Shown here in pieces: positions 6,168 to 13,595 of a DNA stretch of 14,621 bases (position 1 is its first letter; every line of letters begins with the position of its first letter). The notes beneath the pieces are model-generated. The model searched no databases. It was not told where the DNA came from and saw only the letters and a list, made by a program, of their open reading frames with translations. The stretch comes from Dyella_B sp035508595. GTDB lineage: Bacteria; Pseudomonadota; Gammaproteobacteria; Xanthomonadales; Rhodanobacteraceae. Location: the NCBI GenBank assembly GCA_035508595.1, contig DATJMR010000115.1, forward strand, positions 1-14,621. The letters are read 5' to 3'. A program made the position numbers and the translations under genes.

Positions 6168-8861
6168 TCAAACCGTCTGCGGATTGGGCTTGTCCGGATC
6201 GAGCTTGTACTCGCGGATCGCGCGGGCCACGTCCTTGGCGTTGACCTTGCCTTCTTTCGCCAGCGCGGCGAGTGCGGCGTGGGCAATCCAGTAACGATCC
6301 ACTTCAAAGAAGCCACGCAGGTGCTCGCGCGTGTCCGAGCGACCGAAACCGTCGGTGCCGAGCACGGTGTAACGCATGCCGTCCGGCATGAAGGCGCGGA
6401 TCTGGTCGGCGTATTCGCGCACGTAGTCGGTGGCGGCGATCGCTGGCCCCTGACGGCTTTGCAGCAAACCGGTGACATACGGTACGCGCTGATCGGCTTC
6501 CGGATGCAGACGGTTCCAACGCTCGGCATCGAAACCATCGCGGCGTAGCTCGATGAAGCTGGGCACGGACCAGATGTCGGCGCTGACGCCGAAGTCCTTC
6601 TCCAGCAATTGAGCCGCGGCGATCACTTCCAGCAGGATGGTGCCCGAGCCGAGCAGCTGCACGCGCGGCTCGCTCTTCTTCGCTTTGCCGCCGTCCTTGA
6701 ACAGGTACATGCCTTTGACGATGCCTTCCTCGACGCCTTGCGGCAAATCGGGATGGCTGTAGTTCTCGTTCATGACCGTGAGGTAGTAGTACACGTCCTC
6801 TTGGTCTTCCAGCATGCGGCGTGTGCCGTCCTGCATGATCACGGCCACTTCGTAGGAGAAGGTCGGGTCGTACGCGCGCACGTTCGGAATCGCGCCGGCC
6901 ATCAGATGCGAATGACCGTCTTCGTGCTGCAGACCTTCACCGTTCAAGGTGGTGCGGCCCGATGTACCGCCGATCAGGAAGCCGCGCGAACGCATATCGC
7001 CCGCGGCCCAGGCCAGATCGCCGATGCGCTGGAAGCCGAACATGGAGTAATAGATGAAAAACGGCAGCATCGGCTGGTTGCTGATGCTGTAGCTGGTCGC
7101 CGCGGCCATCCATGCAGCCATGCCGCCGGCTTCGGAAATGCCTTCCTGCAGCACTTGGCCTTTCTGATCTTCGCGGTAGTACAAGAGCTGGTCGGCATCC
7201 TGCGGACGGTATTTCTGACCGAACGGCGCATAGATGCCGATCTGGCGGAACATGCCTTCCATACCGAAGGTGCGCGCCTCGTCGGCAACGATCGGCACCA
7301 CGCGCGGACCGATGGCCTTGTCACGCAGCAACAGATTCATGCCACGCACCAGCGCCATGGTGGTGGAAATTTCGCGGTCGCCCGTGCCCTTGGTGATCTG
7401 CTCGAACGCGGACAGATCCGGCGCCTTGAGCTTGATGTCGCTGTGACGGCGACGCTGTGGCAGAAAGCCGCCGAGCGCCTTGCGGCGTTCTTGCATGTAC
7501 TGCACTTCCGGCGAATCTTTGCCGGGGTGGTAGTACGGCACGTCTTTGAGCTTGTCGTCCGAGACCGGGATGTTGAAGCGATCGCGGAAATGACGCACGG
7601 CTTCGTCGTCCAACTTCTTCTGCTGGTGCGTGGGGTTCTGCGATTCGCCGGCAGCGCCCATGCCATAACCCTTCACCGTCTTGGCGAGGATCACCGTGGG
7701 CATGCCCTTGGTGTTCACCGCGGCGTGATAGGCGGCATAGACCTTGTGCGGATCGTGACCGCCACGGTTCAAGCGCCAGATATCGTCGTCGCTGAGGTTG
7801 GCGACCATCTCGCGCGTCTCCGGATATTTGCCGAAGAAATGTTCGCGCGTGTACGCGCCGCCGAACGCCTTGCATGCCTGGTATTCGACGTCGATGGTCT
7901 CCATCATCAGCTTGCGCAGCACGCCCTTGGTGTCGCGCGCGAGAAGCGGATCCCAGTAGCTGCCCCACACCACTTTCAACGCGTTCCAGCCGGCGCCGCG
8001 GAAGACACCTTCCAGCTCCTGGATGATTTTGCCGTTGCCGCGCACCGGGCCGTCGAGACGCTGCAAGTTGCAATTGATCACGAAGATGAGGTTATCCAGA
8101 CCTTCGCGGCCAGCCAGCGAGATCGCGCCGAGCGATTCGGGCTCGTCGCATTCGCCGTCGCCCATGAAACACCAGATCTTGCGGTCGGTCTTGGGGATCA
8201 GGCCGCGGTGTTCCAGATATTTCCAGAACTGCGCTTGATAAATCGCCTGGATCGGGCCCAAACCCATCGAGACGGTCGGCACCTGCCAGTAGTCGGGCAT
8301 CAACCACGGATGGGGATACGACGAAAGACCATGGCCGTGACCGGCCACTTCCATACGGAATAGATCGAGTTGCTCTTCGCTGATGCGGCCTTCCAGGAAG
8401 GAGCGCGCGTAGACACCCGGACTGGAATGCCCCTGGTGGAACACCAGATCGCCCGGATGATCGGCGCTCGGCGCACGCCAGAAGTGATTGAAGCCCACAT
8501 CATAAAGCGTGGCGGACGATGCGAAGCTGGCGATATGACCGCCCAGCTCGCCGGGTTTGCGGTTGGCGCGCACGACCGTGGCCATCGCGTTCCAACGGAT
8601 CAGCGAGCGAATGCGCCATTCCATCGCGGCATCGCCGGGCATCTTGGCTTCCAGATGCGGCGGAATGGTGTTGACGTATTCGGTGGTGGGATCGAACGGC
8701 AGGTACCCGCCCGAGCGACGCGTGGAATCGACCAGACGCTCCAGCAGGAAATGCGCGCGCTCGGTGCCTTCGCGGTGAATGACGGCATCCAGCGATTCGA
8801 CCCATTCTTGGGTTTCGGTGGGGTCGGGGTCCTGATGGAGGATATCGTCGAGCTGATCCAT
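6168..8861 (-). CDS. aceE: Pyruvate dehydrogenase E1 component (homodimeric type)
   Basis: An 897-residue E1 (E. coli AceE is 887). It decarboxylates pyruvate with thiamine diphosphate and acetylates the lipoyl groups of E2 in the cytosolic pyruvate dehydrogenase complex. The ThDP/Mg motif is MGDGECDEPES (233-243), followed by NCN at 263-265. Other family stretches are the SMGLGPIQAIYQAQF segment (199-212), KTVKGYGMG (394-402) and the His-containing active-site loop GESQNPTHQQKK (405-416). The ATG at 8861 is chosen because GGAG (8871 to 8868) lies six bases upstream; an in-frame GTG at 8909 would add 16 residues without family support. The frame is intact. aceF and lpd do not follow: the gene ends at a terminator against a converging gene, so E2 and E3 must be encoded elsewhere. 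Confidence 0.98.
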   Translation of the reverse strand: MDQLDDILHQDPDPTETQEWVESLDAVIHREGTERAHFLLERLVDSTRRSGGYLPFDPTTEYVNTIPPHLEAKMPGDAAMEWRIRSLIRWNAMATVVRANRKPGELGGHIASFASSATLYDVGFNHFWRAPSADHPGDLVFHQGHSSPGVYARSFLEGRISEEQLDLFRMEVAGHGHGLSSYPHPWLMPDYWQVPTVSMGLGPIQAIYQAQFWKYLEHRGLIPKTDRKIWCFMGDGECDEPESLGAISLAGREGLDNLIFVINCNLQRLDGPVRGNGKIIQELEGVFRGAGWNALKVVWGSYWDPLLARDTKGVLRKLMMETIDVEYQACKAFGGAYTREHFFGKYPETREMVANLSDDDIWRLNRGGHDPHKVYAAYHAAVNTKGMPTVILAKTVKGYGMGAAGESQNPTHQQKKLDDEAVRHFRDRFNIPVSDDKLKDVPYYHPGKDSPEVQYMQERRKALGGFLPQRRRHSDIKLKAPDLSAFEQITKGTGDREISTTMALVRGMNLLLRDKAIGPRVVPIVADEARTFGMEGMFRQIGIYAPFGQKYRPQDADQLLYYREDQKGQVLQEGISEAGGMAAWMAAATSYSISNQPMLPFFIYYSMFGFQRIGDLAWAAGDMRSRGFLIGGTSGRTTLNGEGLQHEDGHSHLMAGAIPNVRAYDPTFSYEVAVIMQDGTRRMLEDQEDVYYYLTVMNENYSHPDLPQGVEEGIVKGMYLFKDGGKAKKSEPRVQLLGSGTILLEVIAAAQLLEKDFGVSADIWSVPSFIELRRDGFDAERWNRLHPEADQRVPYVTGLLQSRQGPAIAATDYVREYADQIRAFMPDGMRYTVLGTDGFGRSDTREHLRGFFEVDRYWIAHAALAALAKEGKVNAKDVARAIREYKLDPDKPNPQTV

Positions 8862-8871
8862 GGAGGTCTCC

Positions 8872-8888
8872 GCGGCGCCATGCGCCGC
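8872..8888 (-). promoter_or_regulatory. aceE: Hairpin abutting the aceE ribosome binding site
   Basis: In the aceE leader, read on the minus strand, GCGGCGC (8888 to 8882), ATG, GCGCCGC (8878 to 8872) form a perfect 7-bp GC stem with a three-base loop. The next four bases are the GGAG Shine-Dalgarno (8871 to 8868). A stem this close could affect ribosome loading or mRNA stability. The ATG in the loop is not in the aceE frame. Confidence 0.5.
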
Positions 8889-9008
8889 CTTGCGGTGGGT
8901 GCGCGTCACTGGGGAAAGCGACGAAGCCGGAGCATCGATCCGGGGACTTAGGGGCCGGCACGGAGGAAACCGCGGGGCGTATTCGCCACAGGACGAGCTA
9001 ACCCTTCG

Positions 9009-9038
9009 ATTCTAGCCCCGAGGCAGCATTCTCGCCAA
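9009..9038 (-). promoter_or_regulatory. aceE: Candidate sigma-70 promoter of aceE
   Basis: On the minus strand TTGGCG (9038 to 9033) and TAGAAT (9014 to 9009) are separated by 18 bases. The -10 matches consensus at five of six positions and the -35 at four of six. Transcription would start near 9002, giving a leader of about 140 bases before the ATG at 8861. Confidence 0.5.
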
Positions 9039-9049
9039 TTGTCCGACCA
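9039..9049. promoter_or_regulatory. FadR/PdhR-type (GntR family) operator-like site next to the aceE -35
   Basis: TTGTCCGACCA fits the T-N-G-T-N3-A-C-N-A core of operators bound by the FadR subfamily of GntR regulators. It differs from the E. coli FadR core TGGTCCGACCA at one base and shares the GT-N3-ACCA of PdhR/LldR sites. It touches the upstream edge of the candidate -35 at 9038, where a bound protein would affect polymerase. The assignment rests on sequence match and position only. Confidence 0.45.
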
Positions 9050-9222
9050 TACATACGTATGCGAAGGGTTTGGCATCTGCGCATGCGCTGTCGTTCATCA
9101 GGACGCCAAGGAATAACGCGGCGAACCGCCACCAAAAAAACGGACGAGGCGATGCCCAAATTCGGCTGTCTGTTGCTGCCGACGAGGACTTCGCTCGACG
9201 CGAACGCGGCCCCTTGTCCGAA

Positions 9223-9245
9223 CCCTCTCCCCGCTGGGGAGAGGG
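9223..9245. repeat. GC-rich palindrome behind maeB (dispersed-repeat type)
   Basis: CCCTCTCCCC (9223-9232), GCT, GGGGAGAGGG (9236-9245) form a perfect 10-bp stem, 17 bases after the maeB stop. Palindromes of this CCCTCTCCCC/GGGGAGAGGG form recur between genes in many proteobacteria as REP-like elements. On the minus strand the stem is followed by TTCGG, not a U-tract, so it may stabilise the maeB 3' end or weakly terminate rather than act as a classic terminator. Confidence 0.6.
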
Positions 9246-9262
9246 AGTAACGCTGGAAGCGA

Positions 9263-11551
9263 TCAGCTGCGCTCGCTTTGCGCGGCGCGGATTTGTGCGT
9301 CCACCACGGCAATGGCCGTCATGTTGACGACGCGCCGCACCGTGGAGGTCGGCGTGAGAATGTGAGCCGGCTTGTCCACGCCCATCAGGATCGGCCCCAC
9401 CGCCACGCCGTCGGTCATCACGCGCACCATGTTGTAGGCAATGTTGGCGGCGTCGAGATTGGGCATCACGAACAGGTTGGCACGCCCGCCGAGCGTCGTG
9501 TTGGGGAACATGCGGCGACGAATTTCTTCGTCCCACGCGGTATCGCCCTGCATTTCGCCGTCCATTTCCAGGTTGGGCGCGCGAGCGCGGAGAATTTTCC
9601 ATACCTCGCGCATCTTGGCTGCGCTGGCGTTCTCGTGACTGCCGTAGTTGGAGTGCGACAGCAGCGCCACCTTCGGCTCCACCCCGAACAGCTTGAGACG
9701 ATAGCTGGCTTGCAGCGTCGCTTCGGCGATCTGTTCGGCGGGGGGATCGCATTGCACGTGCGTGTCGAGGAAGAACCACGTGCCCTTGTCGTTGATCACG
9801 GCGGTCATCGCGGACGTGCATTGCACGCCAGGGTCCAAACCGAACACGCTGCGGATATAACCGAGCTTCTTGTGATAACGCCCCACCAGACCGCAGATCA
9901 TCGCATCGGCTTCGCCGCGCTTGACCATCATCGCGGAAATCAGCGTGGGCCGCGAACGCATCAGATTCTTTGCCGCCGCCGGCGTCACGCCGCGACGCTC
10001 GGTGAGTGCGTGATATTGCTGCCAGTAGTCGTTGAAACGCGGGTCGTCGTTGATGTTGGTGAGTTCGAAGTCGACGCCGGCACGCATACGCAAACCGAGG
10101 CGCTCGATGCGCGTCTCGATCACATCGGGTCGACCGATCAAGATCGGATGCGCGAGTTTCTCATCGATCACCGTCTGCACGGCGCGCAACACGGTTTCTT
10201 CCTCGCCCTCGGCGTACACCACGCGCTTGCGGTCGGCGCGCGCGCGTTCGTAGACCGGCTTCATGATCAAGCCGGTTCGATAGATGAACTGGCTGAGTTT
10301 TTCGATGTAGACCTCCATGTCCTCGATCGGCCGCATGGCGACGCCCGAATCCATCGCCGCTTGCGCGACGGCGGGCGCCAGCATCACCAGCAGGCGCGGA
10401 TCGAAGGGACGCGGAATCAGATATTCCGGCCCGAAGGTGGGCGATTCGCCGCCGTAGGCGCCGGTGAGATCGCCCGATTCCATCTGCGCCAACGCCGCGA
10501 TTGCGTGCACGCACGCCAGCTTCATCGCTTCGTTGATGCCGGTGGCGCTGACATCCAGCGCGCCACGGAAAATGTACGGGAAGCACAGCGCGTTGTTGAC
10601 CTGATTGGGGTAATCCGAACGGCCGGTGGCGATGATGCAATCCGGGCGCACGGCTTTGGCGTCTTCCGGCAGGATTTCGGGGTTCGGATTGGCCAGCGCC
10701 AGGATGATCGGCTGCTTGGCCATGCTTGCGACCATTTCCGGTTTCAGAATGCCGCCGGCCGACAAGCCCAGGAACACATCCGAACCTTCCACGATCTCGG
10801 CCAGCGTGCGCGCCTTGGTGTCGCGCGCGTAACGCTGTTTGTCCGGGTCCATGTGATCGCGGCCGGTGTAAAGCACGCCTTCGCGATCAAACGCCGTGAT
10901 GTGTTCGCGCTTGGCGCCCAAGGCCACGAGCATGTCCAGACACGCGATACCGGCGGCGCCGGCACCCGTGGTGGCGATTTTCACGTCTTCGATGCGCTTG
11001 CCGACGATCTTCAACGCGTTGATCACCGAAGCGCCGACGATGATGGCCGTGCCGTGCTGATCGTCGTGGAATACGGGAATCTTCATCTTTTCGCGCAACT
11101 TGCGCTCGACGATGAAGCACTCCGGTGCCTTGATGTCTTCCAGATTGATGCCGCCGAACGTGGGCTCCATCGCGGCAATGATGTCCACCAGCTTGTCCGG
11201 ATCGCGCTCGTTGAGTTCGATATCGAACACATCGATGCCGGCGAATTTCTGGAACAGCACGCCTTTGCCTTCCATCACTGGCTTGCCGGCCAGTGGGCCG
11301 ATGTCGCCCAGGCCCAGCACCGCCGTGCCGTTGGTGATCACAGCTACCAGGTTTGAGCGCGCGGTGTACTCGGCGGCGTTGCGCGGATCCTCGACGATGG
11401 CTTCGCACGCATACGCCACGCCGGGCGAATACGCGAGCGAAAGATCGCGTTGTGTTACCAGCGGTGTGGTCGGCGTGACCTTGATCTTGCCGGGGCGCGG
11501 CAGGCGGTGGTACTCGAGGGCGGCTTTACGGAAGTCGTCGGAATGAGCCAT
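9263..11551 (-). CDS. maeB: NADP-dependent malic enzyme with C-terminal phosphotransacetylase-like domain
   Basis: A 762-residue protein (E. coli MaeB 759) that oxidatively decarboxylates malate to pyruvate in the cytosol. The malic N-terminal domain (about 15-150) has SLAYSPGVA with Tyr41, and Lys96 in VMEGKGVLFQKFAGID. Metal ligands are expected at Glu138-Asp139 and Asp163 (HDDQHGTA, 162-169). The Rossmann NAD(P) domain has TTGAGAAG (194-201) and a later ALANPNPEI strand. The C-terminal part (about 430-755) is a phosphotransacetylase-like PTA_PTB domain, which in E. coli MaeB is regulatory (acetyl-CoA) rather than catalytic. ATG 11551 gives the normal N-terminus MAHSDDFRKAALEYHR; no clear Shine-Dalgarno precedes it. 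The NADP preference is inferred from the MaeB type. aceE lies next on the same strand and uses the pyruvate. Confidence 0.97.
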   Translation of the reverse strand: MAHSDDFRKAALEYHRLPRPGKIKVTPTTPLVTQRDLSLAYSPGVAYACEAIVEDPRNAAEYTARSNLVAVITNGTAVLGLGDIGPLAGKPVMEGKGVLFQKFAGIDVFDIELNERDPDKLVDIIAAMEPTFGGINLEDIKAPECFIVERKLREKMKIPVFHDDQHGTAIIVGASVINALKIVGKRIEDVKIATTGAGAAGIACLDMLVALGAKREHITAFDREGVLYTGRDHMDPDKQRYARDTKARTLAEIVEGSDVFLGLSAGGILKPEMVASMAKQPIILALANPNPEILPEDAKAVRPDCIIATGRSDYPNQVNNALCFPYIFRGALDVSATGINEAMKLACVHAIAALAQMESGDLTGAYGGESPTFGPEYLIPRPFDPRLLVMLAPAVAQAAMDSGVAMRPIEDMEVYIEKLSQFIYRTGLIMKPVYERARADRKRVVYAEGEEETVLRAVQTVIDEKLAHPILIGRPDVIETRIERLGLRMRAGVDFELTNINDDPRFNDYWQQYHALTERRGVTPAAAKNLMRSRPTLISAMMVKRGEADAMICGLVGRYHKKLGYIRSVFGLDPGVQCTSAMTAVINDKGTWFFLDTHVQCDPPAEQIAEATLQASYRLKLFGVEPKVALLSHSNYGSHENASAAKMREVWKILRARAPNLEMDGEMQGDTAWDEEIRRRMFPNTTLGGRANLFVMPNLDAANIAYNMVRVMTDGVAVGPILMGVDKPAHILTPTSTVRRVVNMTAIAVVDAQIRAAQSERS

Positions 11552-11607
11552 CGGATGGTTGCAACGAATGAGAATGGGGAAAGGAGCCGCGCAGCGGCAT
11601 ACCTCGA

Positions 11608-11616
11608 ATGGTAGCA
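11608..11616 (-). promoter_or_regulatory. maeB: Candidate extended -10 promoter of maeB
   Basis: On the minus strand TGC followed by TACCAT (11616 to 11608) resembles an extended -10 (TG-N-TAnnaT). No good -35 is seen at the usual distance. Transcription would begin near 11601, leaving a leader of about 50 bases with a small GCCGC/GCGGC hairpin (11586-11598). Confidence 0.3.
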
Positions 11617-11633
11617 CCCGCCCGCCAGGGCAC

Positions 11634-11665
11634 GGCCATGGGAAATGGCCTAATAAGTAGTACTA
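11634..11665. promoter_or_regulatory. Two dyads in the maeB / DUF2165 divergent region
   Basis: GGCCAT (11634-11639) and ATGGCC (11645-11650) form a 6-bp inverted repeat with a five-base spacer. Eight bases on lies the palindrome TAGTACTA (11658-11665). Both fall in the 235-base divergent gap, the first where the maeB -35 would be. They are candidate operators; no named regulator was recognised. Confidence 0.3.
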
Positions 11666-11786
11666 AATGGGTCGATTTACGCCCGCGTTAGGTCAACGAC
11701 TCTTGATGCAGCGCGGCAGAAAACGTTGCCGCCGACGGATAAGGGCTCGGATACTTGGCTCCTGCATCCATGTCGCGACGAAACCC

Positions 11787-12281
11787 ATGCCTATCCGTCT
11801 GGCCAAGATTCTGTTGCCGCTCATGCTGGCTGCATTCGCGTTCCTTGTGACGTTCAACAACATCATCGATTACCGCTCGAACTTTCTGTTCGTGCAGCAT
11901 GTGCTGTCGATGGATACGACCTTTCCCGGCAACGCGCTGATGGGCCGCGCCATCACCCATCCGGCGATGTGGCATGCAAGCTACTGGCTGATCATCGCCA
12001 GCGAAGGCGCGGCGTGTTTGTTGTGGCTCGGCGGAGCCGTTGCGCTATGGCGGGCTCGCCGTCAAGACGCCGCAAGCTTCAGTGCCGCCAAACGCCTTGT
12101 CACGGCCGGCTGCGTGCTGGGTTTCGCGATATGGTTCTTCGGCTTCATGGTGGTTGGCGGGGAATGGTTCGCCATGTGGCAGTCCACGACGTGGAACGGG
12201 CAGGAAGGCGCTTTCCGGTTTTACATGGCGATCCTGGGCGTGCTGATCTTCGTCAACCAGCCCGATGCCGATCTGACGTGA
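11787..12281 (+). CDS. DUF2165 family integral membrane protein
   Basis: A 164-residue inner-membrane protein with four predicted helices (about 8-24, 65-88, 104-125 and 142-156). Features typical of DUF2165 are the conserved NNIIDY region after helix 1, a loop with VLSMDTTFPGNALMGRAIT (39-57), AAKRLVTAGC (100-109), the FMVVGGEWFAMWQS segment (120-133) and the GAFRFYMAILGVLIFVNQPD end (141-160). The function of the family is unknown. ATG 11787 starts just before helix 1. No good Shine-Dalgarno is present and the longer upstream open frame is basic and not family-like. Its TGA abuts the stop of the converging DUF1704 gene with no spacer. Confidence 0.88.
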   Translation: MPIRLAKILLPLMLAAFAFLVTFNNIIDYRSNFLFVQHVLSMDTTFPGNALMGRAITHPAMWHASYWLIIASEGAACLLWLGGAVALWRARRQDAASFSAAKRLVTAGCVLGFAIWFFGFMVVGGEWFAMWQSTTWNGQEGAFRFYMAILGVLIFVNQPDADLT

Positions 12282-13595
12282 TCACACCCCTGCCGACAGC
12301 GTTCCCGCCTCCACTTTGGACATGCGCACGCGGTTGATGAACAGCGAGAACGCCAATTTGCCCGCCAGGCCATGCACATGTTGCATCCAGGGCGGCAACC
12401 AGCGCGGCGCAGCGATGGTGCCAGATTGAAAATACGGTTCCAAACTCATCACATCGCCCAGGGTCATTTTGCCGGCGAAGAGATAACGCAGCAGGTCCAT
12501 GCGCCGCTCTTTCAACGCCCAGCGGAAAAACGTGTGCACATCCATCAGGCCGGACAGGTAGACGTTGTCCTTGGCAAACGCGGAACCGCCCGTGAGCGGC
12601 ACGCCGCGGAACACGCGCTGCGCGGAATGGAAGCTGTCGGCCACGGACTGTCCGCAGCGATTGAAATAGCGATATACCTCGACGAAATCCGCGCCGTTGA
12701 GCGCCATGTCCAGTGCCAGGATGCGCAGGCTGATGCGCTTGAGCCGCGCGATATCGATCGCACCGGACATCAACTCGGCAAACACCGCCAGCCCTTCCTG
12801 CGTGGCGGTAACGCGGGGGGATGTGCGCGCCAGCGAGGCGAGCAACGGCTGCGCGCGACCGTTCAATGCGGTGAGCGAATGGACGAATGCCTCGTGATTG
12901 AGCAGTTGGTGCCGGTCGTATTGACTGAAGCGCGTACCGCCGCGCAAGCGGATGCGCGTGGCTCCCGCCGCGGCTTTGGCGGTGAGATCGTTGTCCACCT
13001 CCACCGCAATCACGCCCTGCCCGAAGAAATCATCCAAGACCTTGGACAGATCCGCCCGCAGCACTTCGGAGGAAATATTGGTGGCGATATCGTCGTCCTG
13101 CAGATCGGCGCCGAGTTCGTCGGACAACTCCACGAAGTAATGCGCCGCATCGAGGTTGCTGCGATCGCTGCCGGGAATGGCGTCGCCCGGCTTGCCATAA
13201 AGCTGGATGGAGGGAGCCGTGACACCGTCCGTGCCCACCGCTTCGAGCATTTCGGCGGCGATTCGCCAGGATCCCGCCGTGCGACGTAGGTATTCGCCAA
13301 TAGGATCGCCATCACTTGCCTCGCTTTCGATCGCGGCAAGTTCTTTGCGAACCTCGGAAAGGTCCGGCTTCTTGTAGCTCACTTCCGGCAAGGAGTACTG
13401 GCCCTTGCCGTACGCTTCGATCATCCGATCTTCCAGCGATGCCGGCCAGCTCACCGTCGACAGAATGTTGATGCCTCGCACCGCGGCAAGCAGACGTTTA
13501 TCCAAGGCGGCATAGGCTTCCAATCCGGCCGGAACCGTGTCGGCGGGTGTGTTCAAGGTGTGGCTACTCCCTTTCGCGCGAGCCTCTAGGGCCAT
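12282..13595 (-). CDS. DUF1704 / flavohemoglobin expression-modulating QEGLA motif protein, probable zinc peptidase
   Basis: A 437-residue protein of the DUF1704 (TIGR02421-type) family, named for its QEGLA motif, seen here at 266-270 (TQEGLAVFAE). A second motif, H234-E-A-F-V-H239 (LLNHEAFVHSL), is an HExxxH zinc-binding signature; with Glu267 of QEGLA it supplies three expected zinc ligands. The eukaryotic members (MATCAP/KIAA0895L) are tyrosine carboxypeptidases with this arrangement, so a peptidase role is likely though the bacterial substrate is unknown. The older link to flavohemoglobin expression is only the family name. There is no signal peptide, so it is probably cytosolic. ATG 13595 overlaps the rsgA end by 32 bases and lacks a clear ribosome binding site. 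TTG 13556, ten bases after GGGAG, is an alternative start that would remove 13 residues. Confidence 0.88.
   Translation of the reverse strand: MALEARAKGSSHTLNTPADTVPAGLEAYAALDKRLLAAVRGINILSTVSWPASLEDRMIEAYGKGQYSLPEVSYKKPDLSEVRKELAAIESEASDGDPIGEYLRRTAGSWRIAAEMLEAVGTDGVTAPSIQLYGKPGDAIPGSDRSNLDAAHYFVELSDELGADLQDDDIATNISSEVLRADLSKVLDDFFGQGVIAVEVDNDLTAKAAAGATRIRLRGGTRFSQYDRHQLLNHEAFVHSLTALNGRAQPLLASLARTSPRVTATQEGLAVFAELMSGAIDIARLKRISLRILALDMALNGADFVEVYRYFNRCGQSVADSFHSAQRVFRGVPLTGGSAFAKDNVYLSGLMDVHTFFRWALKERRMDLLRYLFAGKMTLGDVMSLEPYFQSGTIAAPRWLPPWMQHVHGLAGKLAFSLFINRVRMSKVEAGTLSAGV

Larger units (their letters stand above)
9000..9070. repeat. 9-bp inverted repeat bracketing the aceE promoter
   Basis: AACCCTTCG (9000-9008) and CGAAGGGTT (9062-9070) are exact reverse complements separated by 53 bases. 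They enclose the candidate -10 and -35, the FadR/PdhR-like site and the CATACGTATG palindrome (9052-9061). The arrangement could be a paired operator for DNA looping, but chance cannot be excluded. Confidence 0.4.
8862..9262. other. Regulatory intergenic region between maeB and aceE
   Basis: These 401 bases hold no gene I can support. From the aceE side they contain a hairpin abutting the aceE ribosome binding site, a probable leader of about 140 bases, a candidate promoter, a FadR/PdhR-like operator, the palindrome CATACGTATG (9052-9061), a run of seven A on the plus strand (9134-9140, T on the minus strand) and a GC-rich palindrome behind maeB. A short open frame that extends the aceE end of this region has no ribosome binding site or family features. 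Confidence 0.7.

Noticed and set aside
6609..8363. A 584-codon open frame on the plus strand opposite aceE
   Set aside because: Same type of shadow: antisense to an intact, motif-complete AceE, with low-complexity His/Val/Arg composition and no ribosome binding site.
9134..9140. Run of seven T on the minus strand downstream of maeB as a terminator
   Set aside because: No convincing stem precedes it on the minus strand; only 3-4 bp pairings are available.
9012..9821. A 269-codon minus-strand frame covering the maeB end and the intergenic region
   Set aside because: It is out of frame with maeB, Arg-rich and without domain features; maeB itself ends normally at 9263 at full family length, so no frameshift is needed.
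9278..11356. A 692-codon open frame on the plus strand opposite maeB
   Set aside because: It is His/Arg-rich with no family motifs and lies fully antisense to an intact malic enzyme; it is a codon-bias shadow of a GC-rich gene.
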